DNA from: an uncultured Mailhella sp.
GTDB lineage: Bacteria > Desulfobacterota > Desulfovibrionia > Desulfovibrionales > Desulfovibrionaceae
DNA: 5,611 nucleotides
Direction: 5' to 3'
NCBI GenBank assembly: GCA_905192935.1
Contig: CAJJMX010000119.1
Coordinates: 1 to 5,611, forward strand
A program made the position numbers and the translations under genes. Of this stretch, positions 1 through 5,449 are shown in pieces (the first letter of the stretch is position 1; the number at the start of each line of letters is the position of its first letter). The notes below the pieces were generated by a model. That model ran no database searches, had not been told where the DNA came from, and saw only the letters and a program-made list of their open reading frames with translations.

Positions 1-174
1 AAGAAGTACATCGAAGAAGGCAACTTCGGCGGCAAGGGCTCCGAAGCCCACAAGGCCGCCGTCACCGGCGACACCGTGGGCGATCCCTACAAGGATACCG
101 CCGGTCCCGCGGTCAACCCCATGATCAAGATCATCAACATCGTTGCGCTGCTTCTGCTGCAGGCTCTTGCCTAA
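1..174 (+). CDS. hppA: Membrane-bound ion-translocating pyrophosphatase, C-terminal fragment
   Basis: This is the last 57 codons of a reading frame that enters from the left edge and stops with TAA at 172-174. The family hydrolyses pyrophosphate and uses the energy to pump H+ or Na+ across the cytoplasmic membrane. Visible here is the family's third acidic motif, GDTVGDPYKDT, with D24, D28, K31 and D32 of the fragment. These match the conserved Asp/Lys set that holds Mg-pyrophosphate in characterised enzymes. The motif runs into a final hydrophobic helix (about residues 40-56, ending LLLLQALA). The residues that set K+ dependence or ion specificity lie upstream of the window, so H+ versus Na+ pumping cannot be decided. 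Two hairpins follow the stop codon, so the gene ends a transcription unit. Identification is secure although only the tail is present. Confidence 0.95.
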   Translation, partial: KKYIEEGNFGGKGSEAHKAAVTGDTVGDPYKDTAGPAVNPMIKIINIVALLLLQALA

Positions 175-183
175 AGCCCGTAT

Positions 184-204
184 GAGGGCGGATCCCCCGC
201 CCTC
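184..204 (+). terminator. Perfect 8-bp hairpin after hppA
   Basis: GAGGGCGG (184-191) pairs perfectly with CCGCCCTC (197-204) around a 5-base loop, ten bases after the hppA stop. No U-run follows directly, so it is more likely an RNA 3'-end stabiliser or accessory stem than a stand-alone terminator. The stronger hairpin at 219-247 follows. Confidence 0.45.
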
Positions 205-218
205 AGGCGCATGTTTTC

Positions 219-247
219 AGAAAGCCGCGGTCCGTCCGCGGCTTTCT
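219..247 (+). terminator. Intrinsic terminator of hppA
   Basis: A perfect 12-bp stem joins AGAAAGCCGCGG (219-230) to CCGCGGCTTTCT (236-247) with loop TCCGT. The 3' flank is pyrimidine-rich (CTTTGTCTCTC). Stem strength and position 45 bases after the hppA stop make this the probable transcription end. The A-rich 5' base of the stem also gives a short U-tract on the opposite strand, so some bidirectional activity is possible, but no convergent gene is present here. Confidence 0.8.
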
Positions 248-439
248 CTTTGTCTCTCGTAACCTTCCCCTTTCCTTCCGCATATTCCGGGCCCCGGCCG
301 CATACCGGCCCCTCCCCGCGACCCGCCCGCTCTTTTTCAGACAAAAAAACGGTCCTTCCGGCTCCGTCCCCCGGGACGGCTCCGACAGATATTTCCCGGC
401 CGGTCCTTCAAGGCCCGTCCGTCCTGCGTCCAAAAAATA

Positions 440-445
440 AAGGAG
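440..445 (+). promoter_or_regulatory. Shine-Dalgarno of the MFS gene
   Basis: AAGGAG lies four bases before the ATG at 450, and an A-rich stretch (CAAAAAATAA) precedes it. This supports 450 as the start. I found no convincing -35/-10 pair in 248-439. That stretch contains a short GC hairpin (364-379, CCGTCC pairing with GGACGG) and a repeated CGGTCCTTC at 350 and 400. Confidence 0.75.
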
Positions 446-449
446 TCCC

Positions 450-1622
450 ATGAAAGCCATCGTTTCCAGCGTGTCCGGCAACACGCGCATGTACCTCTTT
501 CTCTTTCTGCTCACGCTGGGCAGCACGATAGGCCTTCAGGGCTCTTCGCTCCTCTACACCAACTACGCCGTGGAAGTGGGCGGCTTCTCCGCCGCCGACA
601 ACGGCCTCGTGGTGGCCCTCCGGGAAGTGCCGGGATTCCTCTGCTTTCTCGTGGTGCCGCTCATGCTTCTCATGAAGGAACACCGGCTCTGCGTGCTCTC
701 GGTCATCATCTGCGGCATCGGCACGGCCGTCATCGGCCTTTTTTCCTCCTTCTGGGGCATCGCGGGCGCGGTCTTCGTCATGTCGGCGGGCTATCACTTC
801 TTCGAGACCATCAACCAGTCGCTCATGATCCAGTATTACGACCTCGCAAGCACTCCCGTCATCATGGGAAGGATGCGCGGACTTGCCGCAGGAGGCAGCC
901 TCGGCGTGTCTCTTCTGGTCTTTTTCGGCGCAGGTCTGCTCTCCTACGAAACCATGTTCGCGCTCATGGGAGCCGTGGTCGTGGGACTCGGCGCCGCCTG
1001 TCTCTTCTTCGATCCCTCGAGTCCTAAAGTCACGCCGCAGAAAAAAGGCATGGTCTTCTCCTCCCGCTACTGGCTCTTCTACGCGCTCACGCTGCTCATG
1101 GGCGGCCGGCGTCAGATCTTCACCGTGTTCTCGCTCTTCCTGCTCGTGGAAAAATTCGGCTTCTCCGTGCGCACCGTGGCCGTGCTCTACATGGTGAACT
1201 ACGCGGTCAACTGGTTCTTCAATCCCCTCATCGGCCGCATCATCAACCGCATAGGTGAACGCAGACTCCTCACCATCGAATACACGTCGGCCTTCTTCAT
1301 CTTCCTCGGCTACGCCTGGACCGACAGCGCGCTTCTTGCCGGCATCATGTACGTGCTCGACAGCCTGACCTTCAACTTCGCCATTGCCGTGCGCACCTTC
1401 TTCCAGAAGATCGCCGATCCCTCCGACGTGGCCCCCAGCATGGGCCTTGCCCAGACCATCAACCATATCGCCGCCGTGCTCATTCCGCCTCTCGGAGGCT
1501 GGCTCTGGGTCACCTTCGGCTATGAGCTTCCCTTCTACTGCGGCATGGGTCTCACGGTGCTCTCTCTTCTTCTCATCCAGTTCATGGACAGAGAAATAGC
1601 CAGAGCAAAAAAAGCCGTCTGA
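450..1622 (+). CDS. Major facilitator superfamily transporter, substrate unknown
   Basis: The 390-residue protein is almost entirely hydrophobic, with about 12 predicted membrane helices. A first set of six spans roughly residues 15-187, then comes a hydrophilic basic loop (about 188-205, SSPKVTPQKKG), then a second set of six (about 208-378). This is the usual MFS 6+6 architecture and length. An MFS motif A-like loop, GRIINRIGERRLL (262-274), lies between helices 8 and 9, as expected for the second half. REVPG near residue 58 and an Asn/Gln-containing stretch after helix 4 (ETINQSL, 119-125) could line a substrate path, but this is inference. The start is fixed by a good Shine-Dalgarno. The gene appears to be transcribed alone, since a terminator lies upstream and nikR has its own promoter downstream. 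No neighbour names the substrate, and nickel or folate transport is not supported. Confidence 0.88.
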   Translation: MKAIVSSVSGNTRMYLFLFLLTLGSTIGLQGSSLLYTNYAVEVGGFSAADNGLVVALREVPGFLCFLVVPLMLLMKEHRLCVLSVIICGIGTAVIGLFSSFWGIAGAVFVMSAGYHFFETINQSLMIQYYDLASTPVIMGRMRGLAAGGSLGVSLLVFFGAGLLSYETMFALMGAVVVGLGAACLFFDPSSPKVTPQKKGMVFSSRYWLFYALTLLMGGRRQIFTVFSLFLLVEKFGFSVRTVAVLYMVNYAVNWFFNPLIGRIINRIGERRLLTIEYTSAFFIFLGYAWTDSALLAGIMYVLDSLTFNFAIAVRTFFQKIADPSDVAPSMGLAQTINHIAAVLIPPLGGWLWVTFGYELPFYCGMGLTVLSLLLIQFMDREIARAKKAV

Positions 1623-1692
1623 GCCGCGGCCCGATCCCTGCAAAGGCATCCTGCCGCGCGTTTTCCACCCGCACGGACACAGGCATAAACGC

Positions 1693-1721
1693 TTGAGGAG
1701 CAGGCCCGGCTGGTGTAGTGT
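1693..1721 (+). promoter_or_regulatory. Putative sigma70 promoter of nikR-folE2
   Basis: TTGAGG (1693-1698) and TAGTGT (1716-1721) are separated by exactly 17 bases, giving a reasonable -35/-10 pair 31 bases before the nikR start. A 24-base imperfect palindrome (1708-1731, GGCT at one end and AGCC at the other) covers the -10 and could be an operator. It does not match the published NikR operator half-sites I know (GTATGA type of E. coli, GTGTTAC type proposed for Desulfovibrio). The assignment rests on motif match only. Confidence 0.45.
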
Positions 1722-1751
1722 CAGACAAGCCTTTTCAAGAGGGGAAAAAAC

Positions 1752-2210
1752 ATGAGCGAACTGGTACGTTTCGGGGTGTCGCTGGAACGCGATCTGCTTA
1801 CGGCCTTCGACCGTCACAGCGAACGCAAGGGCTTTGCCAACCGTTCCGAGGCGCTGCGTCACTGCATACGCCGGGAACTGTCGGAAGAAATCGTCTCCGA
1901 CCCCAAAGCTCCCGTGGCCGGCGTGCTCACGCTGGTCTACGACCATCATGACAACGACCTGCCCGCCCGTCTCACCGCCCTTCAGCATGAAGCCCACGGC
2001 ATGGTGATCGCCACCATGCACGTGCATCTTGACGAACATCACTGTCTGGAAACCATGGCCCTGCGCGGACCTGCCGCCGCTGTGAACGAATTTGCCGACC
2101 GGCTTCGTTCCTCGCGCGGCGTGCTCCAGAGCTCCTGCTCTCTTACCGCCATAGAAGCCGTGCCCGAGCGCCATGCCTTCCACGATCACGCACATAAGGA
2201 TCACGCATGA
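1752..2210 (+). CDS. nikR: Nickel-responsive transcriptional regulator NikR
   Basis: The 152-residue protein has the two-part NikR layout. An N-terminal ribbon-helix-helix DNA-binding domain (about residues 3-45) includes the β-strand LVRFGVSL and the helix-turn NRSEALRH. A C-terminal ACT-like tetramerisation and nickel-binding domain spans about 55-136. The high-affinity square-planar nickel ligands of E. coli NikR (H76, H87, H89, C95) are matched by H79, H90, H92 and C98, in the diagnostic stretch HVHLDEHHCLE. When loaded with nickel the family represses nickel uptake genes. The start is supported by AGAGGGG at 1738-1744, seven bases before the ATG. The last 12 residues (HAFHDHAHKDHA) are His-rich and go beyond the usual family end. 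No nickel transporter or hydrogenase gene is in view. The stop overlaps the folE2 start, so the two genes are very likely co-transcribed and translationally coupled. Confidence 0.95.
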   Translation: MSELVRFGVSLERDLLTAFDRHSERKGFANRSEALRHCIRRELSEEIVSDPKAPVAGVLTLVYDHHDNDLPARLTALQHEAHGMVIATMHVHLDEHHCLETMALRGPAAAVNEFADRLRSSRGVLQSSCSLTAIEAVPERHAFHDHAHKDHA

Positions 2211-3034
2211 GCACGACTTCAACCATCACCCCTTCCCTCATGGACGTACAGAGCAGCCCTTCCAGCGTGGCTCTCGACATCGACCGCGTGGGGGTCAAGC
2301 ATGTGGAACTTCCCCTCGTGGTGAAGGACAGGGACAAGGGCCGCCAGCACACCGTGGCCAGCGTGGATATGGGCGTCGACCTTCCGGCAGCCTACAAGGG
2401 CACGCACATGAGCCGCTTCGTGGAAGCGCTCGAAAACTGGCGCGAGGCCAGCTCGGAAGAGCTCGACTACAATTCCATGAAACGTCTGCTCTCCGACGTG
2501 CTCACCCGTCTCAACGCCCACAGGGCCTACGCGAAATTCTCCTTTCCCTATTTCCGCACGCGCCGGGCCCCGGTTTCCGGACAGGCCGCGCCCGTGCGCT
2601 ACCTGTGCCGCCTCACCGGAGAACTGGAACAGGGCCAGGAAGGCCCGCGCTTTCTGCTCGAACTCGAGGTGCCCGTCACCACGGTGTGCCCCTGCTCCAA
2701 GGCCATAAGCCGCGCCGGAGCCCACGGTCAGCGCGCCACGGTGCGTATGGGCATACGCATGAGCCGCTTCGAGTGGCTGGAAGGATTCATCGACATCGCC
2801 GAGGAATCCGGTTCCGCCCCCATCTACACGCTGCTCAAGCGCCCCGATGAAAAATTCGTCACCGAACAGGCCTACGACAATGCGCTCTTTGTGGAAGACG
2901 TGGTCCGCAACGTGGCCACAAGGCTTGAACAGCACGCTCACGTGACCTGGTTTCGCGTGGAGGTGGAAAGCGAGGAGTCCATCCACGGACACAACGCCTT
3001 TGCCAGCATAGAACGCTCCGTCGCAGGAAAATAA
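2207..3034 (+). CDS. folE2: GTP cyclohydrolase IB (FolE2 type)
   Basis: The enzyme converts GTP to 7,8-dihydroneopterin triphosphate, the first step to folate and, in many bacteria, to queuosine. FolE2 replaces zinc-dependent FolE and tolerates several metals. At 275 residues it has the family's usual length. Signature blocks are KGTHMSRF (64-71), CPCSK (161-165), HGQR (173-176) and SIHGHNAFA (258-266). C161, H173 and E215 have the same spacing as the metal-site Cys147, His159 and Glu201 of the gonococcal enzyme, so the active site looks intact. The ATG overlaps the nikR stop (ATGA), and AAGGA at 2196-2200, inside nikR, sits six bases upstream. A second Met at residue 12 is a less likely start. 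Transcription probably ends at the hairpin at 3075-3110. Pairing with a nickel regulator suggests metal-linked expression, which is inference. Confidence 0.95.
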   Translation: MSTTSTITPSLMDVQSSPSSVALDIDRVGVKHVELPLVVKDRDKGRQHTVASVDMGVDLPAAYKGTHMSRFVEALENWREASSEELDYNSMKRLLSDVLTRLNAHRAYAKFSFPYFRTRRAPVSGQAAPVRYLCRLTGELEQGQEGPRFLLELEVPVTTVCPCSKAISRAGAHGQRATVRMGIRMSRFEWLEGFIDIAEESGSAPIYTLLKRPDEKFVTEQAYDNALFVEDVVRNVATRLEQHAHVTWFRVEVESEESIHGHNAFASIERSVAGK

Positions 3035-3074
3035 TTCCTCCGGCTTTCCGGCATCTTCGGACAACGCGCCGCCA

Positions 3075-3110
3075 CTGCCTCGCCTGCAGCGACGGGCAGG
3101 GAAAATTTTT
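3075..3110 (+). terminator. Probable terminator of nikR-folE2
   Basis: CTGCC-TCGC (3075-3083) pairs with GCGA-(CG bulge)-GGCAG (3089-3099) around loop CTGCA. GGAAAA and a run of five T (3106-3110) follow, then more T-rich sequence. The 2-base bulge and the short purine gap before the T-run make it weaker than the other terminators here, but it lies 41 bases after the folE2 stop. Confidence 0.5.
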
Positions 3111-3141
3111 GATTTTATTTTTCTCCGAAACGGACTATGCT
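3109..3141 (+). promoter_or_regulatory. Weak candidate promoter for the putP leader
   Basis: TATGCT (3136-3141) is a fair -10 in an otherwise AT-rich patch, the only such patch between folE2 and putP. The nearest -35-like hexamer, TTGATT (3109-3114), is 21 bases away, which is too far for a standard sigma70 promoter. A 17-base spacing would give only TTTTAT. The promoter may depend on an activator, or another sigma factor may act. A perfect palindrome AAAGGCCTTT follows at 3149-3158 and nine bases of it recur at 3273-3281. Confidence 0.25.
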
Positions 3142-3186
3142 CCCGTAAAAAGGCCTTTCCTCAATTCCAGACAAGAGAGGACATTC

Positions 3187-3273
3187 ATGAGAACCTGTCA
3201 CGCACAAAAGTCAGCCCATGGCGGTCTGATCCCGCCATGGCGTTCCTGTGCGCTCCCCGGCGTTCTCTTCTGA
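3187..3273 (+). CDS. Putative 28-residue leader ORF upstream of putP
   Basis: A strong Shine-Dalgarno, AGAGAGGA (3174-3181), lies at good spacing before the ATG at 3187. This is the best ribosome site between folE2 and putP. The frame runs 28 codons to TGA at 3271-3273 and is not in frame with putP. The peptide (start MRTCHAQK, end ALPGVLF) contains three prolines, one PP-W stretch and two cysteines, and matches no family I recognise. A 9-bp hairpin (3216-3240) lies inside it. It could be a regulatory leader peptide, or a relic of an earlier putP start separated from its gene by inserted DNA. Its translation is unproven; the ribosome-site strength is the main argument. Confidence 0.35.
   Translation: MRTCHAQKSAHGGLIPPWRSCALPGVLF
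3216..3240 (+). promoter_or_regulatory. 9-bp hairpin inside the putP leader
   Basis: CCATGGCGG (3216-3224) pairs perfectly with CCGCCATGG (3232-3240) around a 7-base loop. A further CGCAC/GTGCG pair (3201-3205 with 3248-3252) could enclose it. No T-run follows, so it is not a terminator. It lies within the 28-codon ORF, where translation would be expected to open it. Confidence 0.4.
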
Positions 3274-3448
3274 AAGGCCTTGCCCGTTCTTTTCGTCCCC
3301 CTCGCCCAAAGCGGCCCTCTGCCGCCTGCCGGACACCCGCGGCCTCGTCCGTCTTTCTCTCGAGAAAACGCCCCGTCGTACCGTTCCCGCCTCGTGCCGG
3401 GCTTTTTTTCGGCAGCACGCCGCACCTCATCCTCTTCGAGTCATTACC
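3274..3448 (+). other. Pyrimidine-rich leader between the small ORF and putP
   Basis: No gene is supported here. The putP frame stays open back to a GTG at 3248, but the 67 residues it would add are rich in Arg, Pro, Ser and Cys, hydrophilic, and unlike any SSS-family N-terminus. A small TGCCG/CGGCA stem (3395-3399 with 3410-3414) encloses a loop containing seven T. Because the T-run is in the loop, it does not resemble a terminator. Confidence 0.5.
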
Positions 3449-4981
3449 GTGAGCGACTATCAGATCTTCATATACATAGCCATTGCCATCTATCTGCTTC
3501 TCATGCTCTACATCGGCCTCATCTGCGCCAAGCGCAACAGCAACGCCCATGAATACTATCTGGGCGGCCGCAAGATGGGCCCCATCGTCACGGCCATGAG
3601 CGCAGAAGCCTCCGACATGTCCTCCTGGCTGCTCATGGGCCTGCCGGGACTCGCCCTCTTCACCGGCATCGCCGAACCCGGATGGACCGCCATAGGTCTC
3701 GCCATCGGCACATATCTCAACTGGCTCATCGTGGCGCGCCGCCTGCGCGTGTACAGCGAAAAGATCCACGCCATCACCATTCCCGACTTCTTCGCCCGCC
3801 GCTTCCATGACAGAAGCAGTCTGCTCGTCGGCATCTCGGCGCTCATCATCGTCATTTTCTTCATTCCCTACACCGCCGCCGGTTTCGCTTCCTGCGGCAA
3901 GCTCTTCTCCACGCTCTGCGGCCTCGACTACGTCACGGGCATGCTCATCGGCACCGTGGTCATCGCAGGCTACACCATCCTCGGCGGATTCCTGGCCGCG
4001 TCCATGACCGACCTCGTGCAGTCCATCATCATGACGCTCGCGCTCTTCATCATCGTGGCCTTCGGCATCCACATGGCCGGAGGCTGGGACGCCGTGAAGG
4101 CCGCCGCCAGTCTCGAAGGCTACATCAGCCTCTCCCACGCCACCAACGTGGTGACGCATGAAATTTCGGAATACGGCACCCTCACCATCTTCTCCACCCT
4201 GGCCTGGGGCCTCGGCTACTTCGGCATGCCCCACATCCTGCTGCGCTTCATGGCCATCCGCGACGAAAACGAAATCGCCATCTCCCGCCGCATCGGCTCC
4301 ACCTGGGTGGTCATCGCCATGGGCTGCGCCATCTTCATCGGCGTCATCGGCTACGCCATGATTCAGGCCGGCGCGCTTGCCCCCTATCAGACCGGCTCCG
4401 ACGCCGAAACCATCATCATCAAGATCAGCGGCCTGCTGAGCTCCTTCGGCGTCATTCCCGCCTTCATGGCCGGTCTCGTGCTCGCCGGCATTCTGGCCAG
4501 CACCATGTCCACGGCTTCCGGTCAGCTCCTCGCCGCAGCCTCCAGCGTCTCGGAAAACCTCTTCAAGGGCGTGTTCCACATTCAGATGACCGACCGCTCC
4601 ACCATGCTTTCGGCCCGCGGCACCGTGCTCCTCATTTCCATCATCGGCACCGTCATCGCCTGCGATCCCGAAAGCTCCATCTTCCAGATCGTGTCCTTCG
4701 CCTGGGCGGGCTTCGGCGCCTCCTTCGGCCCGGTCATGCTCTTCGCCCTGTTCTGGCGGCGCTGCAACCGCTGGGGCGCCCTCTCCGGCATGGCCGCAGG
4801 CGGCATCATGGTGTTCGTGTGGAAGTACCTCGTCAAGCCCATGGGCGGCGTGTGGGGCATCTATGAACTTCTGCCCGCCTTCCTCGTGGCCTGCGCCGTC
4901 ATCGTCGTGGTCAGCCTGCTCACCGACAAGCCCGACGAAAACATGCTGAAGGACTTCGACGCCGTGAACAGCGCAAAGTAA
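3449..4981 (+). CDS. putP: Sodium/proline symporter PutP (SSS family)
   Basis: The protein imports L-proline across the cytoplasmic membrane using the Na+ gradient. From GTG 3449 it has 510 residues, against about 502 in E. coli PutP, and is highly hydrophobic throughout, consistent with the 13-helix SSS fold. Diagnostic blocks align well: YYLGGRKMGP (36-45), SDMSSWLLMGLPG (55-67), WGLGYFGMPH (253-262) and MSTASGQLL (353-361). Residues matching the E. coli Na+ sites (D55, S57, S340, T341) are D56, S58, S354 and T355. Residues matching the proline pocket (W59, G63, Y140, W244, Y248) are W60, G64, Y141, W253 and Y257. E. coli G58 is S59 here. The GTG start puts helix 1 (about 5-27) at the correct distance, but its ribosome site is weak (GAG at 3438-3440); GTG 3248 would add an implausible 67 residues. 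No proline dehydrogenase gene is adjacent. A strong terminator follows. Confidence 0.93.
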   Translation: MSDYQIFIYIAIAIYLLLMLYIGLICAKRNSNAHEYYLGGRKMGPIVTAMSAEASDMSSWLLMGLPGLALFTGIAEPGWTAIGLAIGTYLNWLIVARRLRVYSEKIHAITIPDFFARRFHDRSSLLVGISALIIVIFFIPYTAAGFASCGKLFSTLCGLDYVTGMLIGTVVIAGYTILGGFLAASMTDLVQSIIMTLALFIIVAFGIHMAGGWDAVKAAASLEGYISLSHATNVVTHEISEYGTLTIFSTLAWGLGYFGMPHILLRFMAIRDENEIAISRRIGSTWVVIAMGCAIFIGVIGYAMIQAGALAPYQTGSDAETIIIKISGLLSSFGVIPAFMAGLVLAGILASTMSTASGQLLAAASSVSENLFKGVFHIQMTDRSTMLSARGTVLLISIIGTVIACDPESSIFQIVSFAWAGFGASFGPVMLFALFWRRCNRWGALSGMAAGGIMVFVWKYLVKPMGGVWGIYELLPAFLVACAVIVVVSLLTDKPDENMLKDFDAVNSAK

Positions 4982-4987
4982 GCTTTT

Positions 4988-5002
4988 TGCGGCAACGCCG
5001 CA
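4988..5002 (+). other. Small hairpin just after putP
   Basis: TGCGGC (4988-4993) pairs with GCCGCA (4997-5002) around an AAC loop, six bases after the putP stop. A run of five T precedes rather than follows it on the plus strand. It may protect the putP mRNA end; the real terminator is at 5021-5053. Confidence 0.35.
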
Positions 5003-5020
5003 TGTTTCCAAAACAGATGA

Positions 5021-5053
5021 AAAGGCCGCCGGATATCCTGTCCGGCGGCCTTT
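5021..5053 (+). terminator. Strong intrinsic terminator of putP
   Basis: A perfect 13-bp stem joins AAAGGCCGCCGGA (5021-5033) to TCCGGCGGCCTTT (5041-5053) around a 7-base loop. The T-rich 3' flank (TTT in the stem, then GTCGTGCTTTT) and A-rich 5' flank (ATGAAAAGG) suggest it could work in both directions. That would also isolate putP from the minus-strand transposase region to the right. Confidence 0.85.
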
Positions 5054-5305
5054 GTCGTGCTTTTACGACCGTGCGCGATGCCCCGATCCTGTCGTATGCC
5101 GTGTTACGGTCCACTCCGGCCAGAAAAGCCGCCGTCTCACCGGGCGGGACGGAAACATGACCGGCGGCAATCAAAACTCTCAGGAGCTCAGTTTCCTCCC
5201 GGCTGTTCCGAATGTTTTCCGCATGTCCGCGGCCGGCACGCAGGAGCAAGAGACTCTTCTCTTCGACGACGAGTCGTCCGGACTTTCTGCCCGGAACATA
5301 GTCAG
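5054..5305. other. Intergenic stretch without a convincing gene
   Basis: No plus-strand ORF resembles a protein. The only suggestive coding trace is on the minus strand, about 5070-5249: the frame contains GETAAFLAGVDRNTAYDRIG, which looks like the helix-turn-helix near the N-terminus of IS1595/IS1016-type transposases (a typical form is TAAxLxGVNRNTA). The frame then runs through the putP terminator into antisense putP, and the only start is a TTG without a ribosome site. If it is real, it is a short decayed relic. A 5-bp hairpin GTCGT/ACGAC (5054-5069) and a GACGA/TCGTC pair (5265-5278) are also present. Confidence 0.3.
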
Positions 5306-5307
5306 GA

Positions 5308-5326
5308 CCACCCGTAAAACGGGTGG
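5308..5326. repeat. Hairpin H1 of the right-end array
   Basis: CCACCCGT (5308-5315) pairs perfectly with ACGGGTGG (5319-5326) around loop AAA. It is the strongest and outermost hairpin of the array and may mark the transposon end. As a minus-strand transcript its loop would be UUU and G+C-rich sequence follows, so it is a poor terminator. Confidence 0.7.
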
Positions 5327-5333
5327 CTTGTTC

Positions 5334-5348
5334 AGCCCTATAAGGGCT
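5334..5348. repeat. Hairpin H2 of the right-end array
   Basis: AGCCCT (5334-5339) pairs with AGGGCT (5343-5348) around loop ATA. It lies seven bases from H1 and is built the same way: a short GC stem closing on an A/T-only loop. Confidence 0.65.
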
Positions 5349-5360
5349 TGTTACTTACTC

Positions 5361-5375
5361 GCGCCTTAAGGGCGC
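5361..5375. repeat. Hairpin H3 of the right-end array
   Basis: GCGCC (5361-5365) pairs with GGCGC (5371-5375) around loop TTAAG. Its right arm is also one strand of a longer alternative helix with 5396-5403, so H3 and the pseudoknot described next cannot form together. Confidence 0.6.
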
Positions 5376-5425
5376 CGGCTTGAACTTCTCTGGTCGGCGC
5401 CCTCTCTTTTTCAACAGTTCAAGCC
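5369..5425. other. Two interlocking inverted repeats able to form a pseudoknot
   Basis: Arm a, AGGGCGCC (5369-5376), is complementary to a', GGCGCCCT (5396-5403), over 8 bp. Arm b, GGCTTGAAC (5377-5385), is complementary to b', GTTCAAGCC (5417-5425), over 9 bp. The order a-b-a'-b' is the H-type pseudoknot arrangement. Arms a and b are directly adjacent, 10 bases lie between b and a', and 13 between a' and b'. With no bases between a and b, one or two pairs would probably open if both helices form at once. Both pairings are perfect Watson-Crick and work on either strand, whether as RNA or single-stranded DNA. Confidence 0.5.
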
Positions 5426-5449
5426 CCCATGTACTTTGACTCGTAGCCT

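Noticed and set aside
408..2222. 604-codon open frame on the minus strand, opposite the MFS gene and nikR
   Set aside because: It lies antisense to two well-supported genes; its composition (His, Gly, Glu, Ala rich) is the mirror of GC-rich third positions, with no family signature. It is a shadow frame.
2219..3064. 281-codon open frame antisense to folE2
   Set aside because: folE2 on the plus strand has all its signature motifs; the antisense product resembles nothing and comes from GC bias.
3395..3414. Stem with a T-run just upstream of putP as a possible attenuator-terminator
   Set aside because: The seven T lie inside the loop, not after the stem, so an intrinsic terminator is not formed; the stem is only 5 bp.
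3248..3448. N-terminal 67-residue extension of PutP from GTG 3248
   Set aside because: No ribosome site fits it, and the residues are Arg/Pro/Ser/Cys rich and unlike SSS-family N-termini. GTG 3449 gives the normal family start.
3185..5011. 608-codon open frame on the minus strand, opposite putP
   Set aside because: It is almost exactly antisense to putP, rich in Gly/Asp/Glu/His with no hydrophobic core or motif. It is explained by codon bias of the plus-strand gene.
5052..5369. 105-codon plus-strand frame after putP
   Set aside because: It starts at the putP terminator, crosses the hairpin array, has no ribosome site and no recognisable protein character.
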